A stretch of DNA of 9,264 bases from positions 1-9,264 of the forward strand of contig CAYYOS010000100.1 of the NCBI GenBank assembly GCA_964473355.1, given 5' to 3'. This document shows, one piece after another, positions 1 through 5,760 of this stretch. The stretch's first letter is position 1. Each line of letters opens with the position of its first letter. Below the pieces are notes generated by a model. It was not told the origin of the DNA, did no database searches, and saw only the letters and a program-made list of their open reading frames with translations. The stretch comes from CAYYOS01 sp964473355 (GTDB lineage: Bacteria > Pseudomonadota > Gammaproteobacteria > Burkholderiales > REEB80). A program made the translations under genes and the position numbers.

Positions 1-387
1 TTTTTCAACTTCCTCGACGATATGAAATAAATAGCGCTGGCTGCGACTAAATATGCGCTGCATATAGTCTGGCCGGCTAGCGTACCAAGCCTCTCCTTCC
101 TGAATAGCGGGGTCATTGCTATCCGCCATGGAAAACCCGGCGCGGATGCGAGCCCAAACGTCCACCGGCTTTTCTTTTATGATGTGGACTGGTACTTGCG
201 CGCTTACGGGCGGGGGCGGTTTAGCAGCGCTGGGCGCGGGTGGCGGGGTTTTTATTTCAACCACGTTATCGGGTGTCAAGGGCGGCTGCACCAAGACTTC
301 AGATAGCGATGCCGATTGCGGGGGCACAGCAGCACACCCCGACACGATAACCAAAAAAGCATAAACCCAGGCAAATTTAATTAGCAT
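1..387 (-). CDS. mltD: Membrane-bound lytic murein transglycosylase D, N-terminal part (cut by window edge)
   Basis: MltD is a lipoprotein that cleaves the MurNAc-GlcNAc bond of peptidoglycan to 1,6-anhydro ends. The visible 129 residues read from ATG at 387. They open with a lipoprotein signal: Lys4, a hydrophobic stretch to residue 14, and lipobox V15-S16-G17-C18. Ala follows Cys18, compatible with outer-membrane sorting. A proline-rich linker (about 35-66) leads into the MltD-type lead segment: DVWARIRAGF at 76-85, WYASRPDYMQR at 101-111 and YLFHIVEEVEK at 119-129, which in the family immediately precedes the catalytic SLT domain. The catalytic Glu and LysM repeats would lie beyond the left edge. 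The gene is downstream of gloB on the same strand, 103 bp away, and has its own candidate promoter, so it need not be in the gloB transcript. Identity rests on the lead segment plus synteny. Confidence 0.86.
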   Translation of the reverse strand, partial: MLIKFAWVYAFLVIVSGCAAVPPQSASLSEVLVQPPLTPDNVVEIKTPPPAPSAAKPPPPVSAQVPVHIIKEKPVDVWARIRAGFSMADSNDPAIQEGEAWYASRPDYMQRIFSRSQRYLFHIVEEVEK

Positions 388-417
388 AATAGCTCTTAGC
401 TTAGCTCTCTAAAAAGG

Positions 418-447
418 ATGGTACCTAAGCTTGGGCCGCGGGGTCAA
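418..447 (-). promoter_or_regulatory. Candidate sigma-70 promoter for mltD
   Basis: On the minus strand, TTGACC (442-447) is followed after 18 bp by TACCAT (418-423). The -35 matches five of six consensus bases and the -10 four of six. Predicted transcription would start near 411, giving a leader of about 24 nt before the mltD ATG. This is inference from sequence pattern only. Confidence 0.5.
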
Positions 448-490
448 GCATGATGAAACCACGCAGCGCAAGTATGTAACACAGGTAGCA

Positions 491-1255
491 CTAAAATTGG
501 TCTTTGAGTTCACGGAGTGCCGCGAATACTTGTACCGGGTCCTGAACGTGGCGGTACCCAAATAGGGCTACCGCCTCTTTTACGCTGGTCTTATGGCAGC
601 GTAAAAACGGATTGGTTGCAAGCTCCGTAACAATGTTTGAAGGTAAGGTGGGACGATTTTTGTCACGCAAAAGACATGCGTGCTTCTCTAAATTCAGCAG
701 CGCCGCATTGTCCGGCTCTATCGTTTTTGCAAAACGAATATTGTTTAACGTATATTCATGGCCGCAATAGACTTCTGTGTGATGGGCCAATTTAGCCAGC
801 TTTTGAAGCGAGTGGTACATCTGGCTAGCCGTGCCTTCAAATAGTTTTCCACAGCCGCAAGAGAACAGGGTATCCCCACAAAAAAGAAAATCTGCGCCAT
901 AATACGCGATATGCCCTAGGGTGTGACCGGGTATATCCATTACGGTAAACTCGGTGGCGATATCGGGAAAGTTAATCCGATCCCCTTCTTTGATCGGATG
1001 CGAACGCCCTGCAATAGATTCAGTTGACGGAGCAAAAATTGCGGCGCCGGTCGCTTTGGCGATTTCCAAATTGCCGCCTACATGGTCATAATGATGATGA
1101 GTGTTAAGGATGGCGCGCAGATGCAAACGTTCTTGATCTAGATATTGCAAAACGGGCGCAGCTTGCCCCGGGTCAACGACGACCGCGCTTTCTTCATGGC
1201 GTATAAGCCAGATATAATTATCGCTAAAAGCAGGAATAGCAACGACAGTTGGCAT
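491..1255 (-). CDS. gloB: Hydroxyacylglutathione hydrolase (glyoxalase II)
   Basis: Hydrolyses S-D-lactoylglutathione to D-lactate and glutathione, the second step of cytosolic methylglyoxal detoxification. The 254-residue product has the usual length. The metallo-beta-lactamase signature THHHYDH lies at 52-58, giving metal ligands H53, H55, D57 and H58. Further ligands are H111 in the PGHT motif, D128 in FCGDTLF and H166 in CGHEYT, so the binuclear metal site is complete. The C-terminal glyoxalase II domain is present, with RPTLPS (201-206) and NPFLR (215-219), the region that binds glutathione and separates true GloB from generic metallo-hydrolases. The start at 1255 gives the canonical short N-terminus (MPTVVAIPAFSDNYIW), although no strong ribosome-binding site precedes it. 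It is divergent from the methyltransferase gene across an 80-bp spacer and is followed by mltD, the conserved gammaproteobacterial order. Confidence 0.96.
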   Translation of the reverse strand: MPTVVAIPAFSDNYIWLIRHEESAVVVDPGQAAPVLQYLDQERLHLRAILNTHHHYDHVGGNLEIAKATGAAIFAPSTESIAGRSHPIKEGDRINFPDIATEFTVMDIPGHTLGHIAYYGADFLFCGDTLFSCGCGKLFEGTASQMYHSLQKLAKLAHHTEVYCGHEYTLNNIRFAKTIEPDNAALLNLEKHACLLRDKNRPTLPSNIVTELATNPFLRCHKTSVKEAVALFGYRHVQDPVQVFAALRELKDQF

Positions 1256-1274
1256 AATGATAGTGTAAAGCTAT

Positions 1275-1305
1275 TGGTTAACCAGCGGAACCCGGGCTAG
1301 GTTCC
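1275..1305. repeat. Palindrome and hairpin in the gloB / methyltransferase divergent spacer
   Basis: The spacer holds a perfect 10-bp palindrome TGGTTAACCA (1275-1284). Directly after it is an inverted repeat GGAACC (1287-1292) / GGTTCC (1300-1305) with a 7-nt loop. On the plus strand, TTGGTT (1275-1280) and TAGGTT (1298-1303) are 17 bp apart and could be a weak promoter for the rightward operon, so the palindrome would overlap its -35. The palindromes are seen directly; an operator role is inference. Confidence 0.4.
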
Positions 1306-1335
1306 CTTGTTGATAAGTAATTTAAGAAAGAGCAA

Positions 1336-2103
1336 ATGGCTTATCAAACTGAAGTAGAGTGGTATCAAACTCCCTTAGGTCAGTACTTGGCACGACATGA
1401 GCAGGCTTTTTACGATAAGTCGGTCGCGGATATTTTTGGATTTAATGCAGTGCAATTCGGCTTGACTCAGTATCGACTGCTACGAAACTGCCGTATCCCT
1501 TATTGTTTTAATGCCAACCCCACAGGCTCGGTACAAGTGCGCGTATCTTTTGACGCGTTACCCTTTGCTGATCAATCCATAGATCTACTACTACTGCCTC
1601 ATGTTCTAGAGTTTGCCGATCACCCCCATCAAATTTTACGCGAGGCCGCCCGTGTCCTTATGCCCGAAGGGCAAATAATTATTTCCGGGTTTAATCCATT
1701 AAGCTTGTGGGGGGCGAGGAAAAGTTTTCGGAGTAAACACGATTACCCGTGGCAAGGCAATTTCTTGCATCTGACTAGACTTAAGGATTGGTTGGAGCTG
1801 TTGGAGTTTGAGATGGTGAGCGGGAAGATGTGTTGTTATGCGCCGCCTATACAGAAGGAGAAGTGGTTACGCCGTTTTGAATTTTTAGAGGCGATGGGGG
1901 ATAGATGGTGGGCACTGGCCGGCGGCGTGTATTTTTTGCAAGCTAAAAAGAAGGTAATCGGCATGCGCTTACTAACGCCTAACTGGAAGACCGCGCCGAC
2001 AGCGAAGGCCGGGCTGGCCCCCGTGGCACAAAAACGTCTTAACGTGCAGCAAATTCACATTCAACAGTCTCAAGAGCGGGAACATGCCGGCAACGCCAAT
2101 TGA
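1336..2103 (+). CDS. yafS: YafS-like class I SAM-dependent methyltransferase-family protein
   Basis: A 255-residue protein of the Methyltransf_11 type, recognised as the counterpart of E. coli YafS by position between gloB and rnhA and by sequence. The post-I and motif II region is clear at 75-93 (LPFADQSIDLLLLPHVLEF). Motif III-like sequence follows at 102-126 (REAARVLMPEGQ, then ISGFNPLSLWG). The glycine-rich SAM-binding motif I (GxGxG) is not recognisable: the equivalent region around 41-61 reads FGLTQYRLLRNCRIPYC. From memory E. coli YafS also lacks it, so this seems a family trait and SAM binding may be altered. The substrate is unknown. The C-terminal 40 residues are basic and glutamine-rich and look disordered. 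The ATG at 1336 has only a weak AAGA/GAG ribosome-binding site. The 3' end overlaps rnhA by 20 bp, suggesting coupled translation. Confidence 0.82.
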   Translation: MAYQTEVEWYQTPLGQYLARHEQAFYDKSVADIFGFNAVQFGLTQYRLLRNCRIPYCFNANPTGSVQVRVSFDALPFADQSIDLLLLPHVLEFADHPHQILREAARVLMPEGQIIISGFNPLSLWGARKSFRSKHDYPWQGNFLHLTRLKDWLELLEFEMVSGKMCCYAPPIQKEKWLRRFEFLEAMGDRWWALAGGVYFLQAKKKVIGMRLLTPNWKTAPTAKAGLAPVAQKRLNVQQIHIQQSQEREHAGNAN

Positions 2104-2539
2104 AATTTATACCGATGGAGCTTGCCGCGGAAATCCCGGCGTAGGCGGTTGGGGAGCGGTTTTATCCTATGGCAGCCACAAGAAAGAAATCTTTGGCGGG
2201 GAAGCTCATACCACTAATAATCGTATGGAGTTGATGGCAGTTATTCGTGCCTTAGAGCAGTTAAAGCAAGGCAGCAAGGTAAGGCTATACACCGATTCTC
2301 AATACGTGCAAAAAGGAATTAGCACGTGGATTCATGGCTGGAAAAAAAATGGCTGGCGCACGGCATCCAAGGCACCCGTTAAAAATGTGGATTTATGGCA
2401 GCAGCTGGATGCCCTCATCGCGCCTCATCAAATCGAATGGCTATGGGTAAAAGGACATGCTACCAGCCTGGGAAACATCAAAGCGGATCAATTGGCGAAC
2501 TTGGGTGCGGATCAAGGGAGAAGCTTATGCGACAAGTAA
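2084..2539 (+). CDS. rnhA: Ribonuclease HI
   Basis: Cytoplasmic endonuclease that cuts the RNA strand of RNA:DNA hybrids, removing primers and R-loops. The 151-residue protein matches E. coli RNase HI (155 aa) end to end. The four acidic metal-binding residues are present: D11 in YTDGACRGNPG, E49 in NNRMEL, D71 in YTDSQYV and D135 in IKADQLAN. The catalytic His is H125 in VKGHA. The basic handle region is intact at about 81-100 (WIHGWKKNGWRTASK...). The ATG at 2084 lies inside the end of the methyltransferase gene, with AAGAG and GGGA just upstream. Its own 3' end overlaps dnaQ by 13 bp. This tight codirectional packing suggests one transcript for methyltransferase, rnhA and dnaQ. Confidence 0.97.
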   Translation: MPATPIEIYTDGACRGNPGVGGWGAVLSYGSHKKEIFGGEAHTTNNRMELMAVIRALEQLKQGSKVRLYTDSQYVQKGISTWIHGWKKNGWRTASKAPVKNVDLWQQLDALIAPHQIEWLWVKGHATSLGNIKADQLANLGADQGRSLCDK

Positions 2540-3219
2540 TATTGGATACTGAAACCACCGGCTTGGATCCGGGCCAAGGCCATCGTATGGTGGAGATCGC
2601 CGCTGTAGAAATTATTAATCGGCGGTTGACGGGCAATCATTTTCAACGCTATCTAAATCCGCAGCGCGATATAGATCCCGCCGCACAGGAAGTTCACGGG
2701 CTAAGTTTAGAATTCTTAAAGGACATGCCCTGTTTTCATGAAATTGTGGACGACTTTTTGGCATTTGTAAAAGACGCGCAAGTTTATATCCATAATGCTG
2801 CATTTGATGAAGCGTTTCTCAACGCGGAATTGGCCCGCCTTGGCCGGTCTACGATTAAAGAGTGCGCAGGAGTCACCATCCACTGTACCCTTGCCCTTGC
2901 TCGCAGCCGTCACCCGGGGCAAAAAAATAACCTAAACGCCTTGTGTACCCGCTACCAAATAGATCATTCGAATCGACAGCTGCACGGCGCACTTAAAGAC
3001 GCCGAGTTATTGGCTTCTGTATATTTAGCGATGACACGGGGTCAGGAAAGTTTAATGATAGAGGAAACGGTCGCGGACGATGCTGTCATTGGAGAGCCCA
3101 GCAGATGTGCGGGTGGCCTCTTGGTTATCTACGCTAATGCCGAGGAATCTGCGGCCCACGAAAGCATCCTAAATAACATAGCAGCGGTCCAACAGACCTG
3201 TGTATGGCGAACTCCCTAA
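2527..3219 (+). CDS. dnaQ: DNA polymerase III epsilon subunit (3'-5' proofreading exonuclease)
   Basis: Proofreading subunit of the replicative polymerase core. It removes mispaired 3' nucleotides and bridges the alpha subunit and the clamp. The ATG at 2527 is chosen because GGGAG lies six bases upstream and the product then starts MRQVILDTETTG as in the family; a longer open frame back to 2395 merely reads through rnhA. The 230-residue product carries the DEDDh exonuclease set: D7 and E9 (Exo I), D94 in HNAAFDEAFL (Exo II), H153 and D158 in LHGALKDAELLA (Exo III), plus H57 in EVHGLS. Q173-ESLMI-178 fits the internal clamp-binding motif. The C-terminal alpha-binding tail is recognisable (EESAAHE at 206-212, CVWR at 225-228). 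It overlaps the convergent DUF4124 gene by 4 bp. Confidence 0.96.
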   Translation: MRQVILDTETTGLDPGQGHRMVEIAAVEIINRRLTGNHFQRYLNPQRDIDPAAQEVHGLSLEFLKDMPCFHEIVDDFLAFVKDAQVYIHNAAFDEAFLNAELARLGRSTIKECAGVTIHCTLALARSRHPGQKNNLNALCTRYQIDHSNRQLHGALKDAELLASVYLAMTRGQESLMIEETVADDAVIGEPSRCAGGLLVIYANAEESAAHESILNNIAAVQQTCVWRTP

Positions 3220-3572
3220 CGAGCGCTGTCCAGCCATACTAAGTTGGCGGTTAAATCCGGTTTGGGTTTGCTAGCGGTAAGAGGGATATCCTTTGGCGCA
3301 ACCGGCAGAGGCAAATATTCAGAGATAGGTTTTGTCCCCACCTGTACCATGCCACCTCTAGGCGACATAGCGGTCACTTCATAGTCACGTGCTGTCCCGA
3401 CCGGGGGTTTATCCGAGTAATACACCCGCCCCGCGTTATCACTCCATTTATATAAGGCGCTTTGTGGCGAACTCGACAGTAGCGCAACGCGCATAACCTC
3501 ATCAGCAGCACTGGCAAAAGTAGCTGAAAATAAGGTTAAACCGGCGCTTAGCAATAGGGGGGCAATTCTCAT
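3216..3572 (-). CDS. Secreted DUF4124-domain protein
   Basis: A 118-residue exported protein of unknown function. A Sec signal peptide covers about 1-22: Arg2, a hydrophobic core LLLSAGLTLF, then ATFASA before ADE, fitting an AxA cleavage site. The mature part has a DUF4124 core at about 40-57 (LYKWSDNAGRVYYSDKPP), the YKW-x-D-x-x-G-x-x-x-Y-S-D-x-PP pattern common in proteobacterial periplasmic proteins. The rest is proline- and lysine-containing with no recognised domain. Its start has an excellent ribosome-binding site (AGGAGG, 5 nt before the ATG). The start overlaps the stop of the preceding gene (3569-3841) as ATGA, so the two are probably translationally coupled. The stop codon overlaps that of dnaQ on the other strand. 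DUF4124 has no assigned biochemistry, so only location can be inferred. Confidence 0.82.
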   Translation of the reverse strand: MRIAPLLLSAGLTLFSATFASAADEVMRVALLSSSPQSALYKWSDNAGRVYYSDKPPVGTARDYEVTAMSPRGGMVQVGTKPISEYLPLPVAPKDIPLTASKPKPDLTANLVWLDSAR

Positions 3573-3841
3573 AAAGGCCTCCTAATTTCCGAGGGCTCAG
3601 CGCTCATATAAAAGCGGGAAGCGAGAAGGGGATTTTGCTCGATCGTGGCAGCCTGAATTTCTTCGGCGAACCCGATATACCCTTCGTCCGCCGCGGTATG
3701 CGCGAGGGTAGTCCAAGAAAAGCCATGATCAATGGCTTGCGCGGTCTTGCTTTCTTGGGGCAAGGTTTTGCGGACGTCGAGTATGTATTCCTCGACACTA
3801 GAAAGGATTTCGTCTTTTAACCAGCCTGCCGTACGATCCAT
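3569..3841 (-). CDS. Small hypothetical protein coupled to the DUF4124 gene
   Basis: I do not recognise this protein. From the ATG at 3841 it is 90 residues, beginning MDRTAGWLKDEILSSVEEYI. It appears soluble and mostly helical, with no signal peptide, membrane segment or cysteine pair. I prefer this start because GAGGG lies 8 nt upstream. An ATG five codons earlier (3856) is in frame but has no ribosome-binding site. The evidence that it is a real gene is the ATGA overlap with the well-supported DUF4124 gene, the good ribosome-binding site and a candidate promoter upstream. It lacks a DSL phosphopantetheine motif, so it is not the acyl carrier protein that the nearby ligase might need. The overlapping frames here look like shadows. 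Confidence 0.62.
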   Translation of the reverse strand: MDRTAGWLKDEILSSVEEYILDVRKTLPQESKTAQAIDHGFSWTTLAHTAADEGYIGFAEEIQAATIEQNPLLASRFYMSAEPSEIRRPL

Positions 3842-3899
3842 TTTTGCTGCCCTCATACAATGAGTATGTGTTGTATGTTAGGGAGGGAAGCATGGTGAG

Positions 3900-3928
3900 T
3901 GTATAAGGCTACGGCCTAAATTTGTGTA
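3900..3928 (-). promoter_or_regulatory. Candidate promoter for the small-protein/DUF4124 operon
   Basis: On the minus strand TACACA (3923-3928) is followed after 17 bp by TATACA (3900-3905), each matching four of six consensus bases. The predicted transcript would begin near 3893, giving a leader of about 50 nt before the ATG at 3841. The -35 lies inside the first copy of the TGTGTAGGCG repeat described separately. Pattern-based inference. Confidence 0.32.
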
Positions 3929-3997
3929 GGCGTGGGGCCGTTTTGCAGTCGGTTTAAGGCCTACAAACTTTTAAAATGTGTAGGCGAAAGTCCTACA
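3904..3997. repeat. Cluster of TAGGC/GCCTA direct and inverted repeats
   Basis: The mscL / small-protein spacer holds a perfect 10-bp direct repeat TGTGTAGGCG at 3923-3932 and 3977-3986. Each copy is preceded by GGCCTA, so each sits in an inverted repeat: GCCTA (3914-3918) with TAGGC (3927-3931), and a perfect 7-bp pair GCCTACA (3959-3965) / TGTAGGC (3979-3985). A third pair, TGTAGG / CCTACA (3979-3984 and 3992-3997), can fold into a hairpin overlapping the mscL stop codon. The regular reuse of one half-site looks like binding sites for a dimeric regulator; part may also act as a 3' hairpin for mscL. No U-run typical of an intrinsic terminator follows. Confidence 0.5.
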
Positions 3998-4427
3998 TAA
4001 TTGAACTCGTGCAATGGGGGCAGCGAGTCGCGGGTAGCGGCACATCTAAGGTGCAATACGGGCAGGGTTTATTTTTTTCCGCGGCCACGACGGGCGGTCT
4101 TGCCTTCTGCAGCGCTTTTATAAATAGGAAGATCGCCATGGCTATAATTAAAAAACTAATTATTTCGTTAATAAAATTCCCATAAGCTAAAACGGGAATT
4201 CCTTTCGCCTTTGCTTCCGCGAGGGAAGCGGGGATACCTTTAGCGGCATCGAGTACATAAAACAGGCTAGAGAAATCCACGCCCCCAATAAGCATGCCCA
4301 GAGGGGGCATTAAAATGCCATCCACTAAGGCGCTAACGATCTTGCCAAAGGCTGCACCAATGATGACGCCAATTGCTAAGTCAAGCACATTGCCGCGCGA
4401 AACAAATGCCGTGAATTCTTTGAGCAT
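3993..4427 (-). CDS. mscL: Large-conductance mechanosensitive channel MscL with C-terminal zinc-ribbon tail
   Basis: Inner-membrane homopentameric channel that opens under membrane tension to release solutes on hypo-osmotic shock. The 144-residue product has the near-invariant N-terminal helix and TM1: MLKEFTAFVSRGNVLDLAIG at 1-20, then VIIGAAFGKIV and the MPPLGMLIGG turn (40-49). A periplasmic loop follows, about 51-80, then TM2 at about 84-105 (NFINEIISFLIIAMAIF). The family's usual cytoplasmic helical bundle (LLTEIRDLL type) is replaced by a short tail with two CxxC pairs, C122/C125 and C136/C139, in the form CPYC...ATRCPHC. I recall similar tails in some other bacterial MscL proteins, so it is a variant and not unique. 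The start at 4427 has GGGGGA 7 nt upstream. The gene lies 97 bp downstream of the decarboxylase gene. Confidence 0.95.
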   Translation of the reverse strand: MLKEFTAFVSRGNVLDLAIGVIIGAAFGKIVSALVDGILMPPLGMLIGGVDFSSLFYVLDAAKGIPASLAEAKAKGIPVLAYGNFINEIISFLIIAMAIFLFIKALQKARPPVVAAEKNKPCPYCTLDVPLPATRCPHCTSSIM

Positions 4428-4460
4428 GATAGTTCCCCCGTTTAAAGTGATTTTTAAGCA

Positions 4461-4476
4461 GTGGGCGGCTGCCCAC
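4461..4476 (-). terminator. Possible hairpin terminator between the decarboxylase gene and mscL
   Basis: On the minus strand GTGGGC-AGCC-GCCCAC forms a 6-bp G+C-rich stem with a 4-nt loop, about 50 bp past the decarboxylase stop. What follows is TGCTTAAAAA, not a run of T, so it is not a classical intrinsic terminator. It may be an attenuating hairpin or an mRNA-stabilising structure ahead of mscL. Confidence 0.3.
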
Positions 4477-4524
4477 CTCTAACCCCGATGCCGCTTAGCT
4501 TGAAGTCATCATTTCACCAACTCG

Positions 4525-5760
4525 CTACACCAATACTTCGAGGGGCGCAGCATGGCTTAAAAAGGTGGTCGGACTAGCCGTCAGGCCGTAGGCACCGGAT
4601 TGAAACACCACGATTAAATCACCCACCTGGGCCTCGGCTAACTCCATTCTATCGGCTAAAAGATCCAAGGGCGTACACAGCGGACCCACAACCGAAGCAA
4701 TTTCGCGTTTATTTCCATGAACGCGATTACCTACTACCACAGGATAGTTTTTTCGTAATACCTGGCCGAAATTACCCGACGCCGCGAGATGGTGATGCAG
4801 GCCGCCGTCAGTTATTAAAAATAGCGCACCCCGGGAAAATTTTCGCTCTAACACCCTGCAGACGTAAATGCCGGCTTCTCCGACCAAGAATCGACCAAGT
4901 TCGATGGCGACGGTGGCGCCACCCAGTTCGCGCTTAACTCTATCTAATAAGCCTTCCAGCGCTGCACTGACCGGCGCGAGATCTAAAGCTTGCTCGCCGG
5001 GAAAGTAGGGAATACCAAAACCGCCGCCGATATTGAGTAGACGGATAGGCGTGGGTACCCCCACCGCCAAGCGTATGCCCAGCTCTATCGTTTTGGCTTG
5101 TGCTTCCATGATGGCTTCAGCTTTTAAGTTTTGCGAACCGCTAAAAATATGAAAACCGATAAAGGCAATATCCATTTTCGCGATGTTAGCCAAAACTTGC
5201 GGTACACGTTCGGCGTCGATACCGAATTGCTTAGGGCCGCCGCCCATTTTCATACCCGAAGATTTCAATTCGAAATCCGGATTTACCCGTATGGCAACGC
5301 GTGGCTGATAACCGGTTTCGTGCCCATGGCGAGCGATGATTTCCAGTTCCTGTTCCGACTCGATGTTGATGGTAATACCGGCTCCTACTGCCGCCCGCAA
5401 CTCATCTGAGCTTTTGCCAGGGCCGGCGAAACTGATGTGTTCTGCGGGCATAGGGGTGTCTAGTGCCACACGCATTTCATTAACAGAAGCGACATCAATA
5501 CCATCCACCAAAGTAGAGAAGTGCTGTACCACGGCGGGCATTGGGTTTGCTTTCATGGCGTAATGCAAATGCAAGCCCGCGGGCATTTTCTCGCGTAATA
5601 GCGCTACCCGCTCAGTCATGAGCGTGCGGTCATAAGCATAAAATGGCGTGCGGCCCACGCGTTGCGCCAGGCGAGTAATTGGCAGACCGCCTACTTGAAG
5701 TACGTCGTCAACAACCGGGAAATAGCCAAGAATGGCGTGCTGGGGTCGTTCTCTATTCAT
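4525..5760 (-). CDS. Fold-III PLP-dependent decarboxylase, exosortase A-associated type
   Basis: A 411-residue member of the ornithine/diaminopimelate/arginine decarboxylase superfamily, most like the decarboxylases paired with an acyl-CoA ligase in exosortase A/PEP-CTERM loci. K70 in HYAMKANP is the PLP Schiff-base lysine. GGGFG (245-249) binds the PLP phosphate. ELGR (287-290) replaces the usual EPGR. C362 in VGPLCTPLD is the cross-subunit catalytic cysteine position and Y391 in QSGAYG the PLP-contacting tyrosine. The segment HIFSGSQ (204-210) differs from the HIGSQ of diaminopimelate decarboxylase, arguing against plain lysA. The ATG at 5760 overlaps the ligase end by 8 bp and gives the expected N-terminus with GGAAA upstream; the frame is open to 5844 but that part is ligase sequence. 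Substrate unknown: probably an amino acid whose amine product, or a derivative, is used with the ligase. Confidence 0.85.
   Translation of the reverse strand: MNRERPQHAILGYFPVVDDVLQVGGLPITRLAQRVGRTPFYAYDRTLMTERVALLREKMPAGLHLHYAMKANPMPAVVQHFSTLVDGIDVASVNEMRVALDTPMPAEHISFAGPGKSSDELRAAVGAGITINIESEQELEIIARHGHETGYQPRVAIRVNPDFELKSSGMKMGGGPKQFGIDAERVPQVLANIAKMDIAFIGFHIFSGSQNLKAEAIMEAQAKTIELGIRLAVGVPTPIRLLNIGGGFGIPYFPGEQALDLAPVSAALEGLLDRVKRELGGATVAIELGRFLVGEAGIYVCRVLERKFSRGALFLITDGGLHHHLAASGNFGQVLRKNYPVVVGNRVHGNKREIASVVGPLCTPLDLLADRMELAEAQVGDLIVVFQSGAYGLTASPTTFLSHAAPLEVLV

Noticed and set aside
116..364. Open frame on the plus strand inside mltD
   Set aside because: It is antisense to the well-supported MltD lead segment and signal peptide, is low-complexity and glycine-rich, and resembles no family.
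2395..2526. N-terminal extension of the dnaQ frame
   Set aside because: It lies within rnhA in another frame. The DnaQ family starts at the DTETTG strand, and the ATG at 2527 has a good ribosome-binding site.
3216..3230. tRNA gene after dnaQ, as found in some gammaproteobacteria
   Set aside because: dnaQ runs directly into the convergent DUF4124 gene with no intergenic DNA.
3569..3841. Acyl carrier protein partner for the acyl-CoA ligase
   Set aside because: The small protein has no DSL phosphopantetheine-attachment motif and does not show the ACP helix pattern.
3904..3997. CRISPR array or mobile-element end
   Set aside because: The repeats are only 5-10 bp, irregularly spaced and palindromic, with no spacers of constant length, no cas genes and no transposase.
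3976..4185. Open frame on the plus strand over the mscL C-terminus
   Set aside because: It is antisense to conserved MscL TM2 and the cysteine tail and shows no family features.
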